Assembly (NCBI GenBank): GCA_016929495.1
Contig: JAFGIS010000505.1
Span: forward strand, 1-42,709
DNA from: Polyangiaceae bacterium
GTDB taxonomy: Bacteria; Myxococcota_A; Polyangia; Polyangiales; Polyangiaceae
Direction: 5' to 3'
Length of the DNA: 42,709 nt
Shown in pieces: positions 6,504 through 14,232 of the stretch. The notes under the pieces are model-generated. The model was not told the DNA's origin. It saw only the letters and a list, made by a program, of their open reading frames with translations, and made no database searches. The position numbers and the translations under genes were made by a program. Numbering within the stretch: position 1 is the stretch's first letter; each line of letters begins with the position of its first letter.

Positions 6504-8066
6504 ATGGCCGAGTCACCCAGCAAATCGATGGACAAGATCATGGCGCTCTGCAAGCGCCGGGGGTTCGTCTTTCAGGCTTCGGAGATCTACGGGGGCATCA
6601 ACGGCTTCTGGGACTATGGGCCCCTGGGTGCACAGCTCAAGCGTAACCTCCGCGAAGCCTGGTGGCGGGACGTGGTCATGAATCCGTGTGGCGGCCTGGC
6701 CGGGCCCGACGGGCGCCCCGTTCAGATCGTGCCGCTCGACACCTGTATCATCCAGCATCCGCAAGTGTGGGTCGCCAGCGGCCATGCGGAAACCTTCAAT
6801 GACCCCATGGTGGACTGCCGCGAGACCAAGGCACGCTACCGCTTCGACCACGTGGAGGTCTTCGTTCCGGCCGAAGGCACCGGAGGCGACAAGCCGCTCT
6901 TCGCGTTCGTTTCGGGCACCCCGAGCGAGCAGAAGCAGCGCAGGAAGGCGGAAAAGGCCTGGGGCAGCGTGAAGGTCGTGCCGCTCACGAGCGTGCCGCG
7001 TGAACAGTGGCCACGGGTGCTCGCGCCCGAGGCCGAGAAGGTCGGCTCGCTCACCGAACCGCGCGCGTTCAACCTGATGTTCAAGACGTACGTCGGCGCC
7101 ACGGCGACCGAGGACGACGTGGCCTACCTACGGCCCGAGACGGCGCAGGGCATGTTCGTCCAGTTCAAGAACGTCCTCGACAGCTCGCGCATCAAGGTTC
7201 CGTTCGGCATCGCTCAGGTCGGCAAAGCCTTCCGCAACGAGGTCACCCCGCGCAACTTCACTTTCCGCTCCCGCGAGTTCGAGCAGATGGAGATCGAGTT
7301 CTTCTGCCACCCGGAGCACGCCTTCGACTGGTACCGCTTCTGGCGGGACTGGCGCCTCGGCTGGTGGAAGAGCATCGGCCTCGGGAGCGACAGCCTGCAG
7401 CTGCGCGAACAGACCCAGGACGAGCTCGCCCACTACGCCAAAGACGGTGCGGGCACCAGCGACATCGAGTACCGCTTTCCCTTCACGGCTCCTGGTTTTG
7501 GGGAAATCGAAGGCGTAGCACACCGCGCGGATTTCGACCTTTCCACGCATCAGAAGCATTCGAAGACCAAGCTCGAGTACTTCGACGCCGAGCGGGGCGA
7601 GCTTTTGCCGAACGGCTCGCACAAGGGCGAGCGCTACGTGCCGCACGTGATCGAGCCGTCCGCCGGGCTCGACCGGGGCGTCTTGGCCCTGCTCTGCGAG
7701 GCGTACACCGAAGACGCTTCAAGGGCGAGCCCAGAGCTCCTGCTCTTGCACCCGCGCTTGGCGCCCATCAAGGTCGCCGTGTTTCCGCTGGTCAACAAGG
7801 ACGGCATGCCGGAGACCAGCGAGAAGCTCTATCGCGAGGTCGCCGAGGAATTCAGCACACACGGCTTCGTCGAGCACGATGTCAAAGCTGCCATCGGCAA
7901 GCGCTACGCACGCATGGACGAGGCGGGCTGCCCGTTCTGCTGCACCATCGACGGGCAGACCGCGCAGGATCAGACGGTCACCGTGCGGGACCGCGACACC
8001 GGAGCGCAGGAGCGGATCGCCCTCGATCGGGTGGTCGCCTACCTACGGCCGAAGCTCGGGCTCTGA
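6504..8066 (+). CDS. glyS: Glycyl-tRNA synthetase (single-chain, class IIa)
   Basis: This 520-residue enzyme charges tRNA-Gly with glycine in the cytosol. It has the N-terminal GFVFQASEIYGGINGFWDYG signature (20-39), motif 2 with FRNEVTPRNFTFRSREFEQ (243-261), motif 3 EPSAGLDRGVLALL (384-397) and an anticodon-binding domain (about 420-517). It belongs to the alpha2 homodimer type seen in eukaryotes, archaea and some bacteria, not the alpha2-beta2 GlyQ/GlyS type. A stretch at about 121-185 (EGTGGDKPLFAF to PEAEKVGSLT) is the usual variable insertion. GGAG lies 8-9 nt upstream of ATG 6504. The 197 bp upstream show no clear T-box-like leader, attenuator or other gene. Confidence 0.97.
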   Translation: MAESPSKSMDKIMALCKRRGFVFQASEIYGGINGFWDYGPLGAQLKRNLREAWWRDVVMNPCGGLAGPDGRPVQIVPLDTCIIQHPQVWVASGHAETFNDPMVDCRETKARYRFDHVEVFVPAEGTGGDKPLFAFVSGTPSEQKQRRKAEKAWGSVKVVPLTSVPREQWPRVLAPEAEKVGSLTEPRAFNLMFKTYVGATATEDDVAYLRPETAQGMFVQFKNVLDSSRIKVPFGIAQVGKAFRNEVTPRNFTFRSREFEQMEIEFFCHPEHAFDWYRFWRDWRLGWWKSIGLGSDSLQLREQTQDELAHYAKDGAGTSDIEYRFPFTAPGFGEIEGVAHRADFDLSTHQKHSKTKLEYFDAERGELLPNGSHKGERYVPHVIEPSAGLDRGVLALLCEAYTEDASRASPELLLLHPRLAPIKVAVFPLVNKDGMPETSEKLYREVAEEFSTHGFVEHDVKAAIGKRYARMDEAGCPFCCTIDGQTAQDQTVTVRDRDTGAQERIALDRVVAYLRPKLGL

Positions 8067-8207
8067 CCGGCCCAAACCGGCCCTTGGGTGGAAAGACCCG
8101 CTCCCGCGAGCGTTCTTGCCCGTTCTTGCCCGAGCCCGGCTTGTGGTCGGCCCCTCGGGTGTGCTACCGCCGCAAGATCCGTTCATTCCCCGCGCGCGAG
8201 GTCCGGC

Positions 8208-9518
8208 GTGACGAGCGACAGAACAGCGTTGAGCAGACAGCGGCGCGCATCCGAACCCCCCTCTCGCCCCAGCCGCCCGAGCCGCTACCCACAGCTGACC
8301 CTCGGCTGCCGCGTCGACGCGCAGAGCAGGCCTCTCATCGAGACGGCGCTCAGGCCCCTGCCCATGCTGGCATCGGAGACGGCCGAGTTCTGGCTGCGCT
8401 TCGGACCAGACACCGACAACGGCGGCTTCCACGGCCGACTCGGCCGCCGCGGCGAGCCGCTCGAGCCCGCCACCAAAGGGGTCATCCAGCAGGCGCAACA
8501 CCTCTGGACCTGGAGCAGTTGGTACGAGCGTCGCGAGCCGACCGAGCGAGTGCGACAGGCAGCGGACAGCTGCTACGCGTTTCTCGTCGATCACTTCCTC
8601 GACCCGAACGACGGCGAGTTCGTCATGCACACGAGCGCCACGGGCGAGGTGGTCACGCCCGACAAGCTCTTGTATTCGCAGGCGTTCGCCATCTACGCTC
8701 TCGCGACCTACGCGAGCGTGTTCGGCGTGGCGCGAGCCGAAGACATCGCGCTTCGGTGCTTCGACTCGATCGAGCGACGCGCCCACGACTCGGCCCACGG
8801 AGGCTACGACGTATCCGCGGAGTCCTGCTGGATGTCTCCGGGCACGCAGAAGGAGACCAGCACCCACACGCACCTCATGGAGGCGTTGACGACGCTCTAT
8901 GCGGTCACGCGCGACGAGCGAATCGGCGTTCGATTGGCGGAGCTCGCGGACCTGTGCGCGACCCGTCTACTGCAACCTGCCGGCTATCTTCACGAGGAGT
9001 TTCTGAGTGACTGGACGCCCCACGGATCGCCCCTGGTGTGCTACGGACTCGACCTGGAGACCGCATGGCTGTTGGTGGATGCCGAACTCACACTGGGTCA
9101 ACCGCGCGCCCATGTGATCGCCGCCGCGACGCGCATGGCCTGCCACGCCGCCAAGTACGGGTTCGACGGCGAGCAAGGAGGCTTCTTCGAGGAGGGGATC
9201 CCGCACGGGCCGGTCACGGGATGGGAGAAGCTCTGGTGGGTCCAATTCGACGCATTGCCCGGGTTGTGGTGGACCTATCGGTTGACGGGGGAGACCCTGT
9301 ACCTCGAACGGCTTCTGAAAACGCTCGATTGGCTTCAGAGTGGCCAGAGAGACCCGGAATTCGGTGAATGGTATTGGGGCGTTCGTCGCGATGGCAATCG
9401 GGGAGAGAACGGCGACGTCAAGGGCGAACTCTGGAAAGCCGCCTACCACAACGTGCGTTCCCTCCTGCTCACCGAGGATTGGATACGGGTCGCGCTCGCT
9501 CAGGCTCCACTGCAGTAG
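8208..9518 (+). CDS. N-acylglucosamine 2-epimerase (AGE) / cellobiose 2-epimerase family protein
   Basis: The protein is an (alpha/alpha)6-barrel sugar epimerase/isomerase homologue of 436 residues from GTG 8208. Family landmarks are [10 protein letters not shown] (70-79), [12 protein letters not shown] (98-109), [13 protein letters not shown] (215-227), [11 protein letters not shown] (279-289), [13 protein letters not shown] (343-355), FGEWYWGV (385-392) and [16 protein letters not shown] (405-420). Family members interconvert sugars at C2 with paired catalytic histidines. The usual Gly-His-Asp-Ile-Glu site reads Gly-Leu-Asp-Leu-Glu here, so one catalytic His appears to be Leu281, while the His in the C-terminal YHN motif is kept; activity may be altered or lost. 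The GTG start is uncertain: homology begins at about residue 40 and the first 35 residues are basic and low in conservation. It lies 141 bp after glyS. Confidence 0.85.
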   Translation: MTSDRTALSRQRRASEPPSRPSRPSRYPQLTLGCRVDAQSRPLIETALRPLPMLASETAEFWLRFGPDTDNGGFHGRLGRRGEPLEPATKGVIQQAQHLWTWSSWYERREPTERVRQAADSCYAFLVDHFLDPNDGEFVMHTSATGEVVTPDKLLYSQAFAIYALATYASVFGVARAEDIALRCFDSIERRAHDSAHGGYDVSAESCWMSPGTQKETSTHTHLMEALTTLYAVTRDERIGVRLAELADLCATRLLQPAGYLHEEFLSDWTPHGSPLVCYGLDLETAWLLVDAELTLGQPRAHVIAAATRMACHAAKYGFDGEQGGFFEEGIPHGPVTGWEKLWWVQFDALPGLWWTYRLTGETLYLERLLKTLDWLQSGQRDPEFGEWYWGVRRDGNRGENGDVKGELWKAAYHNVRSLLLTEDWIRVALAQAPLQ

Positions 9519-9636
9519 CCCCCCAGACCGACCTCCGGAGCGGACCCGCGGTATTGTTGGCCCACGACGCAGGAGCCGGAGACGATCACGGCGCATTCTG
9601 ACCGGAAAGCCGGAAGCCGCGGTCCCTCAGTCCCCC

Positions 9637-10188
9637 ATGCGCGTGATCAAGTCGCCGTTCGGCATCGCCATCGTCCTACTGCTCGCCAGCTGCGGCAGGG
9701 TTTGGCCGGAAGGTCCGTCGCTGAGCCGCCAGCGCGGCCCCCGCGACGAACCGATCGCTCTGGGCGCACACGTTCCCGACACGTCCGAAGCCGAGACGGT
9801 CGGACGCATCACGAAGCGGATCACCCGCGGGTCGCGCGAGTATTCGCGCTTGGTGTTGGTGCGGGACAAGAACATGGTGTTCAAGGACGAGGAAGGCAGC
9901 GCTGCGGATCGCATGATGACACCGCGGCTGCAGGCGAAGCTGCGCAGGCTGGCACCGCTGGTCACGAGAACCTGGCCCGGAGTCCTCCTGCGGATCACCG
10001 AAGCTTGGGACGAACGCGGGGAACACGTACACAATAGCCTGCACTACGAAGGGCGTGCCGCCGACATCACGACGTCCGACGCGGATCCCAGCAAGCTCGG
10101 CACCCTGGCGCGGCTGGCGGTCGATGCGGGTCTCGACTGGGTCTACTATGAGAACCGCTCGCACGTTCACGTGTCCGTGCGACGCTGA
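9637..10188 (+). CDS. Bacterial Hedgehog-type (HhN-domain) lipoprotein
   Basis: This 183-residue lipoprotein has a signal peptide with a clean lipobox (LASC, Cys19). Residues 79-181 read almost like the animal Hedgehog signalling domain: [15 protein letters not shown] (81-95), [12 protein letters not shown] (119-130), [15 protein letters not shown] (134-148), [15 protein letters not shown] (158-172) and HVHVSV (176-181). By analogy with SHH and the related DD-peptidases (VanX/VanY, M15), zinc ligands are His136, Asp143 and His178, Glu172 the catalytic acid, and His130 the adjacent histidine. Five of the six SHH calcium-ligand positions remain (Glu85, Glu86, Asp91, Glu122, Asp125); the sixth is Arg127. 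No Hint or autoprocessing domain follows. Predicted role: envelope Zn/Ca-dependent peptidase acting on peptidoglycan, or a binding protein. ATG 9637 directly precedes the signal peptide; no Shine-Dalgarno is evident. It is 118 bp after the epimerase gene. Confidence 0.92.
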   Translation: MRVIKSPFGIAIVLLLASCGRVWPEGPSLSRQRGPRDEPIALGAHVPDTSEAETVGRITKRITRGSREYSRLVLVRDKNMVFKDEEGSAADRMMTPRLQAKLRRLAPLVTRTWPGVLLRITEAWDERGEHVHNSLHYEGRAADITTSDADPSKLGTLARLAVDAGLDWVYYENRSHVHVSVRR

Positions 10189-10232
10189 AACGTGTTGGGC
10201 TCGACGGACTCTCTAGTGTCCTGTCTCCGTGA

Positions 10233-10289
10233 TTCGCCACAGAATTCGACGGCCTCGAACTGGGCGAAGCCGTCGAATTCTGCGGCGAA
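10233..10289. repeat. Long hairpin: 21-bp inverted repeat
   Basis: Arms 10233-10253 and 10269-10289 are complementary over 21 bp with one mismatch and are separated by a 15-nt loop. The core of each arm contains GAATTCGACGGC or its complement. It begins 44 bp after the Hedgehog-type gene. With no U-tract it is not a standard intrinsic terminator. It could act as an RNA 3' end stabiliser, a terminator of another type, or part of a mobile palindromic repeat, since a CCTGTCTCCG segment (10220-10229) directly precedes it. Confidence 0.75.
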
Positions 10290-10300
10290 CGCCCCCTTCT

Positions 10301-10352
10301 GAGCCAGAAAACGCTTTGTTGCTCATGTGCCCTGTCTCGGAGACAGGGCACT
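10301..10352. repeat. Palindromic repeat, copy A (25-bp perfect palindrome plus leader)
   Basis: GAGCCAGAAA (10301-10310) leads into a 25-bp perfect palindrome at 10327-10351 with 12-bp arms GTGCCCTGTCTC / GAGACAGGGCAC around one central base. The same leader and a near-identical palindrome recur exactly 100 bp downstream. A shortened relative (AGTGTCCTGTCTCCG) occurs at 10215-10229. Confidence 0.8.
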
Positions 10353-10401
10353 AGCGCCTGCGACGGTCGTCGAGTTCGCTCGGCTCTGGTGCACCCCGTC
10401 C

Positions 10402-10452
10402 GAGCCAGAAACGCACTGCCACTTGTGTGCCCTGTCTTGGAAACAGGGCACT
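10402..10452. repeat. Palindromic repeat, copy B
   Basis: GAGCCAGAAACGC leads into a 25-bp palindrome-like core at 10427-10451 (arms GTGCCCTGTCTT / GAAACAGGGCAC), differing from copy A at a few inner positions so that two base pairs are lost. The spacing to copy A is exactly 100 bp between cores. Confidence 0.75.
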
Positions 10453-10972
10453 GCAAGCTGGAAGACCGCACGCACACAGTGGATTAGACCAACTAGTCGG
10501 CCTAGCCCAGATTAGGAATGTGGGCTTTCTCGCCACTCAACCGATCCGAGCGACCCGTAGCTGGACTCCCCCTGGAGGGCCATCCACTGCCGGCAGACGC
10601 CACCGCGACACTCGCGACGAACCGAAGACCGGAGATGGCGTCACACTGCAGCAGCACGACCACGCTGCAATGTGGTGCTCGGGCTGCGAAGACACTGGTG
10701 TCGGGCCTTCTCTGCTGTCCTCACGCCAACCCAGTCGCACCTCGACTCAGGTCGGGGCCTGGCCTATTCTTCGGAAGTACTGACAAGTCCTAGCCCAGCA
10801 CCCGCAGCAGAAAGGCACATCCGTCGTGTGCTGCGCGTCTGGACCGTCGAGATGACGTGGCGATGAACACGCCCAAGCCCTCCGCCGCACTCCGCCCGGC
10901 AATCGGTACCTCGAGGCTCAGACTCGGCGCGGATGTCGCCATGAGAATGAGCGAAGTACGGGAGACTCGCCG

Positions 10973-13006
10973 ATGACCAGCCTCCGGGGCCTCGCCCCTC
11001 CACCATCGACCGTACCCGATCTCGCCTCGGAGGACGCCGATATCTTCGGCGAGATCGAATTCGAGGACAATCCGCCTGCCCCGGCCCCTGGTGCACAGGA
11101 CGCTGCGCCAGCAACGCAAGCGGGCCCCCCAGATGCAGCCCGCCCGGCGCCGATGCCCCTGGATGCGGGGCCTGCACTGCGTCCCAACGATTCCAGGGAG
11201 CTCGGCGCTCGGCGGGCGGCCGCACGCCAGGCGGCCGAACTGCCCGTCACTCGGGACGCCCCTCACGGCACGACCATGCAAGAGTCATGCTGCGATTCGC
11301 CGTGCGCAGCGGCCATGGTCTCTGCAGTCGCACCGGCCGAGCCCGAACCGTCTGAAGCCCAACCAGAGCGGTCAGCAGCCGCCCCCGCGACGGCCGCTGC
11401 GGCGTCCGAGCCGGAGGCAGAACAACGCTCCCTGAAGGCCACGGCTGCCAACACGCCCATCGCGCGTCAATCGAGCGCGCAGGCCGCTCGGGAAGCGAAA
11501 GCATCGCAGCCACCCGGTGCCGCTGCACCAGCGCCGACTCCGCTTCCCATTGCGTCGTCTGCGCCGACACCGGCTGCCGTCGCTCCGAGCACGCACCCTT
11601 CAGCTCAACCCGGCTCGCATGACTCGTCCGACGTGTTTCGGCGCCGCCATCGCACGGATGTCTGGCGCTCCCACGCAAGCACCAGTCAGGCACCATCGCC
11701 GGGCGGGGCTTCGGCGCCCGCGCCCACTCATGCCGCCGCAACGCGCGATTCCGAGCAGCCTGCGCAGACCGCGGCGACCAGCACTCCTCTGGCTACGGCC
11801 GCAGCAGCAACGGGAGAGGCGGCGCAGCCCTCAGGAGCGCCAGCGACGCCCCCTGCCGTCGCGGTTGAGTCGCCGCCCGCTCTGACTCCCGTCGGGTCGA
11901 CGGGCACGCAGCTCGACTCGGCTGCTGCCCCTGCAGCGCCTTCGCTCTCGAGCCCCGTGTCATCCGCACCGCTCGACCCGGCTCAGAACGCGAGCGGCGC
12001 GCCAGAACCGGTCATCGCTGCGCCTGCGCCCGAGTGGCCAGCCGTGGCTCCCGGCGACAGGGTGACTCCGGCGGGATTGATGGATCCGAAGCTCTGCCCC
12101 GAACCAGCGCGTTCGGATGCGGCCGGTACTGGGACCACCGAAGACAGCCCGCCTGCCCAGCAGCCGCCCGCTGCCCCCGAGGCCGCCGCGCCCGACGCAG
12201 CGGCCGACGGTGCGAGCCCCACCACGCCGCCCCAAGCAGCCGTGGTGCCCGAGGAAGCCGCGCTCGTGGCGCAGGCTGTCCCGTACAGCCAGGCGCCGCC
12301 GCCGACGAGCGCTGCGCCCGCCAGCAGCCCATCGACATCCTCGGTCCCCCCGTCGGGCTCGTCAGCGGTCTCGGTGTACAAAACGGTTCCCATCACGGTT
12401 CCTCCGAGCGTCACCGAACCGGAGAAGGCGCCGCCGTCGGCTCCAGAGCTCGCGGCTGAGGCCGAACCGCCCAGCGACGGCGGCTTCCCTATCGAGGAAG
12501 CCCCGAGGGTCCGCAGGTCCGGAGCGATGCGGACGGCCGCGATCATCGTGGGAATCATTGCGGCCGGAGCAGCGATCGGTTTCGTGCTCAAGTCACAAGG
12601 TCCGACCGAGCGCGATACCAGCCCGGGCGGCCCCATTTCGGTCATGCCCGAACCGGTGCAGCACTCGGTCATGTCGCAGACCGAAGCGCCGGCACAACGC
12701 CCGGCAGCCGATCCCGCTGGGTCGACCCACGCCGCGGAGCCTGGACCGGCACCAAGCGCTGCAGAGTCCACGGACGCACCGGACGCAGCCACCGGCGCTC
12801 CGGATGCGTCGACATCCCCGCCGGTGTCCACTGTCGCGGCTACGCCGCGGAAGGTCCCTGCGATCCCCCCGCGCCGCTCCGCACCGGCGAAGGGTGCTGT
12901 CACAGGGCGCAAGGTCGCCGTACCGCCGAACGCGGCGAAGAAGCCGGCGTCCACACCACGTAGCGCAAAGCCAGTCCACGAACTGCCCGACAAGCTGCTC
13001 TTCTAG
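10973..13006 (+). CDS. Pro/Ala-rich single-TM envelope protein
   Basis: This 677-residue protein opens with an acidic segment (residues 15-32, including DADIFGEIEFED). It continues as some 480 residues of Pro/Ala/Ser/Glu low complexity, crosses the membrane once (about 520-541, preceded by RVRRSGAMR) and ends in another Pro/Ala/Ser/Lys tail with a compact C-terminus (HELPDKLLF). No enzyme domain is visible. The topology, a long disordered cytoplasmic arm plus a shorter periplasmic arm, resembles TonB/AgmX-like or kinase-substrate scaffold proteins of myxobacteria, but this is inference. GGAGACTCGC sits 2 nt before the ATG. It is followed 16 bp later by the TPR-PEGA gene, so they are probably co-transcribed. 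Its codons fit the surrounding genome; the other two plus frames are open only because of composition. Confidence 0.8.
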   Translation: MTSLRGLAPPPSTVPDLASEDADIFGEIEFEDNPPAPAPGAQDAAPATQAGPPDAARPAPMPLDAGPALRPNDSRELGARRAAARQAAELPVTRDAPHGTTMQESCCDSPCAAAMVSAVAPAEPEPSEAQPERSAAAPATAAAASEPEAEQRSLKATAANTPIARQSSAQAAREAKASQPPGAAAPAPTPLPIASSAPTPAAVAPSTHPSAQPGSHDSSDVFRRRHRTDVWRSHASTSQAPSPGGASAPAPTHAAATRDSEQPAQTAATSTPLATAAAATGEAAQPSGAPATPPAVAVESPPALTPVGSTGTQLDSAAAPAAPSLSSPVSSAPLDPAQNASGAPEPVIAAPAPEWPAVAPGDRVTPAGLMDPKLCPEPARSDAAGTGTTEDSPPAQQPPAAPEAAAPDAAADGASPTTPPQAAVVPEEAALVAQAVPYSQAPPPTSAAPASSPSTSSVPPSGSSAVSVYKTVPITVPPSVTEPEKAPPSAPELAAEAEPPSDGGFPIEEAPRVRRSGAMRTAAIIVGIIAAGAAIGFVLKSQGPTERDTSPGGPISVMPEPVQHSVMSQTEAPAQRPAADPAGSTHAAEPGPAPSAAESTDAPDAATGAPDASTSPPVSTVAATPRKVPAIPPRRSAPAKGAVTGRKVAVPPNAAKKPASTPRSAKPVHELPDKLLF

Positions 13007-13022
13007 AATCCCATCCGCCACG

Positions 13023-14207
13023 ATGCGCTCCGGACTCACCTCCTCTGTCTGTTCGCGCCCGACGTACTCGTTGCACCGCGTGCTCAGGGTCGTCCTGTGG
13101 CTCGGCCTGCTGTGTGCGTCGGCCATCGCCATCCAGCCGAGCGCCCACGCGCAGTCGGACAAGAGCGGGGAAGTCCTGCTACTGTTCCGACAAGGACAGT
13201 TCGCAGCGCGGATGATGGATTGGCCCCGCGCCTACAAGCTTTTCAAGCGCTGCTACGAGCTGCAGCCATCGTATGACATCGCGGCCAACCTGGGCCAGGT
13301 TGCGGTGAAAGCAGGCAAGCCCGCAGAGGGAGCTCTGTATCTTTGGCGCTCTCTGCGCGCCTTCCCGTTGAGCGAAAAGGCTGAGCGTCACCGAGCTGTC
13401 GAGCTCATGTTCCAGGTCGCGAAGAAGAACGTGACGGCGGTCACGGTTACGACCGAACCGGCGGATGCACAGTTGCTCGTCAACGGCGCCGATCAGCCGC
13501 GCTCTCCGAGCGAACCCGTCTTCTTGGATCCGGGTCAACATATCCTGACGGCCGAAGCGCCCGGGTACGAACCCTACAGCCAGCCCGTCAACGCGATCGC
13601 GGGTACGGAAGTCAGCCTCACCTTCACGCTCCAAGCGAGCCCAGGCACGGCGGCGGCCCCCGATGCCGCAGCGGACACGCAGCCACCTGAGCTGGCTCCC
13701 GAGGCCGAACCCGCGACGCCCGAATCGCCTTCGCCCCGCCCGGCGCCCAAACCAGCGCCCGCGGCGCGTGTCGTGAGCGCCGGGCCCGGTCCGGTCGAGG
13801 ACACCGGCGAGACCGGAAGCGGGGGCCAGCGCAGCGTATGGGTCCCGCTCTTGATCGGGGGCGGTGTAGCGGCAATCGGCGTGACCCTCGGCATCGTGTA
13901 CACGGTTTCGGCGCAGTCTACGATGAGCGAAGCCCACGACCTCGACCACGAAATCGGCAACAACTCGAGCTGCGTTTCCGGCCGAGACACCGACCCGGAT
14001 CGCTGCGATCGCCTCAGGACTCTGGCAGAGAAGGTCGATTCACAGCGCAACACCTCCTTCGTCGCATTCGGCATTGCCGGGGCAGCAGTTGCGGCCACGC
14101 TCGGCTACCTGCTCTGGCCGACCGATGACAAGCCATCGGCGCAGGTCAGGCCTGGTCTCGACGTGGGCGCACAGCACGGCCTCGTGTCCCTTTCAGGCAG
14201 GTTCTGA
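13023..14207 (+). CDS. TPR and PEGA-domain envelope protein
   Basis: The 394-residue protein starts with a long signal peptide or anchor (hydrophobic about 20-38, then AHAQS). TPR-like helices follow (about 48-112: GQFAARMMDWPRAYKLFKRC, then AANLGQVAVKAGKPAEGALY). A PEGA domain (138-204) has the PADAQLLVNG and APGYEPY motifs. Next come a Pro-rich linker (209-247), a TM segment (about 273-295), a loop with a likely disulfide (Cys317/Cys328) and another hydrophobic helix (345-365). PEGA domains are beta-sandwich modules of envelope and S-layer-like proteins and often accompany kinases in this group. It sits between the Pro/Ala-rich gene and the Gly-rich lipoprotein gene, each within 25 bp, so the three appear to form an operon. 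Confidence 0.85.
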   Translation: MRSGLTSSVCSRPTYSLHRVLRVVLWLGLLCASAIAIQPSAHAQSDKSGEVLLLFRQGQFAARMMDWPRAYKLFKRCYELQPSYDIAANLGQVAVKAGKPAEGALYLWRSLRAFPLSEKAERHRAVELMFQVAKKNVTAVTVTTEPADAQLLVNGADQPRSPSEPVFLDPGQHILTAEAPGYEPYSQPVNAIAGTEVSLTFTLQASPGTAAAPDAAADTQPPELAPEAEPATPESPSPRPAPKPAPAARVVSAGPGPVEDTGETGSGGQRSVWVPLLIGGGVAAIGVTLGIVYTVSAQSTMSEAHDLDHEIGNNSSCVSGRDTDPDRCDRLRTLAEKVDSQRNTSFVAFGIAGAAVAATLGYLLWPTDDKPSAQVRPGLDVGAQHGLVSLSGRF

Positions 14208-14232
14208 TGACGCCGTGGTCGGAGACTCGCTC

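Larger units (their letters stand above)
10189..10972. other. Gene-free region (784 bp) with palindromic repeats
   Basis: No convincing gene is present. The left part holds a long hairpin and a family of palindromic repeats, listed separately. The right part (about 10470-10970) has only short frames with poor codon character. One 37-codon frame from ATG 10863 ends in an ATGA overlap with the next gene but has no ribosome site. The last bases carry GGGAG upstream of the ATG at 10973. Confidence 0.55.

Noticed and set aside
7007..9010. Long plus-strand open frame (667 codons) across glyS and the epimerase gene
   Set aside because: It is Arg-rich, crosses two well-supported genes in another frame and has no motif; it is open only because of high GC.
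10863..10976. 37-codon frame overlapping the start of the Pro/Ala-rich gene by ATGA
   Set aside because: The overlap suggests a leader peptide, but there is no ribosome site, no conserved feature and the sequence is short, so chance is likely.
12117..14207. Long upstream extension of the PEGA gene frame
   Set aside because: The part before 13023 is an Arg/Pro shadow of the Pro/Ala-rich gene; the PEGA protein begins with its signal peptide at 13023.
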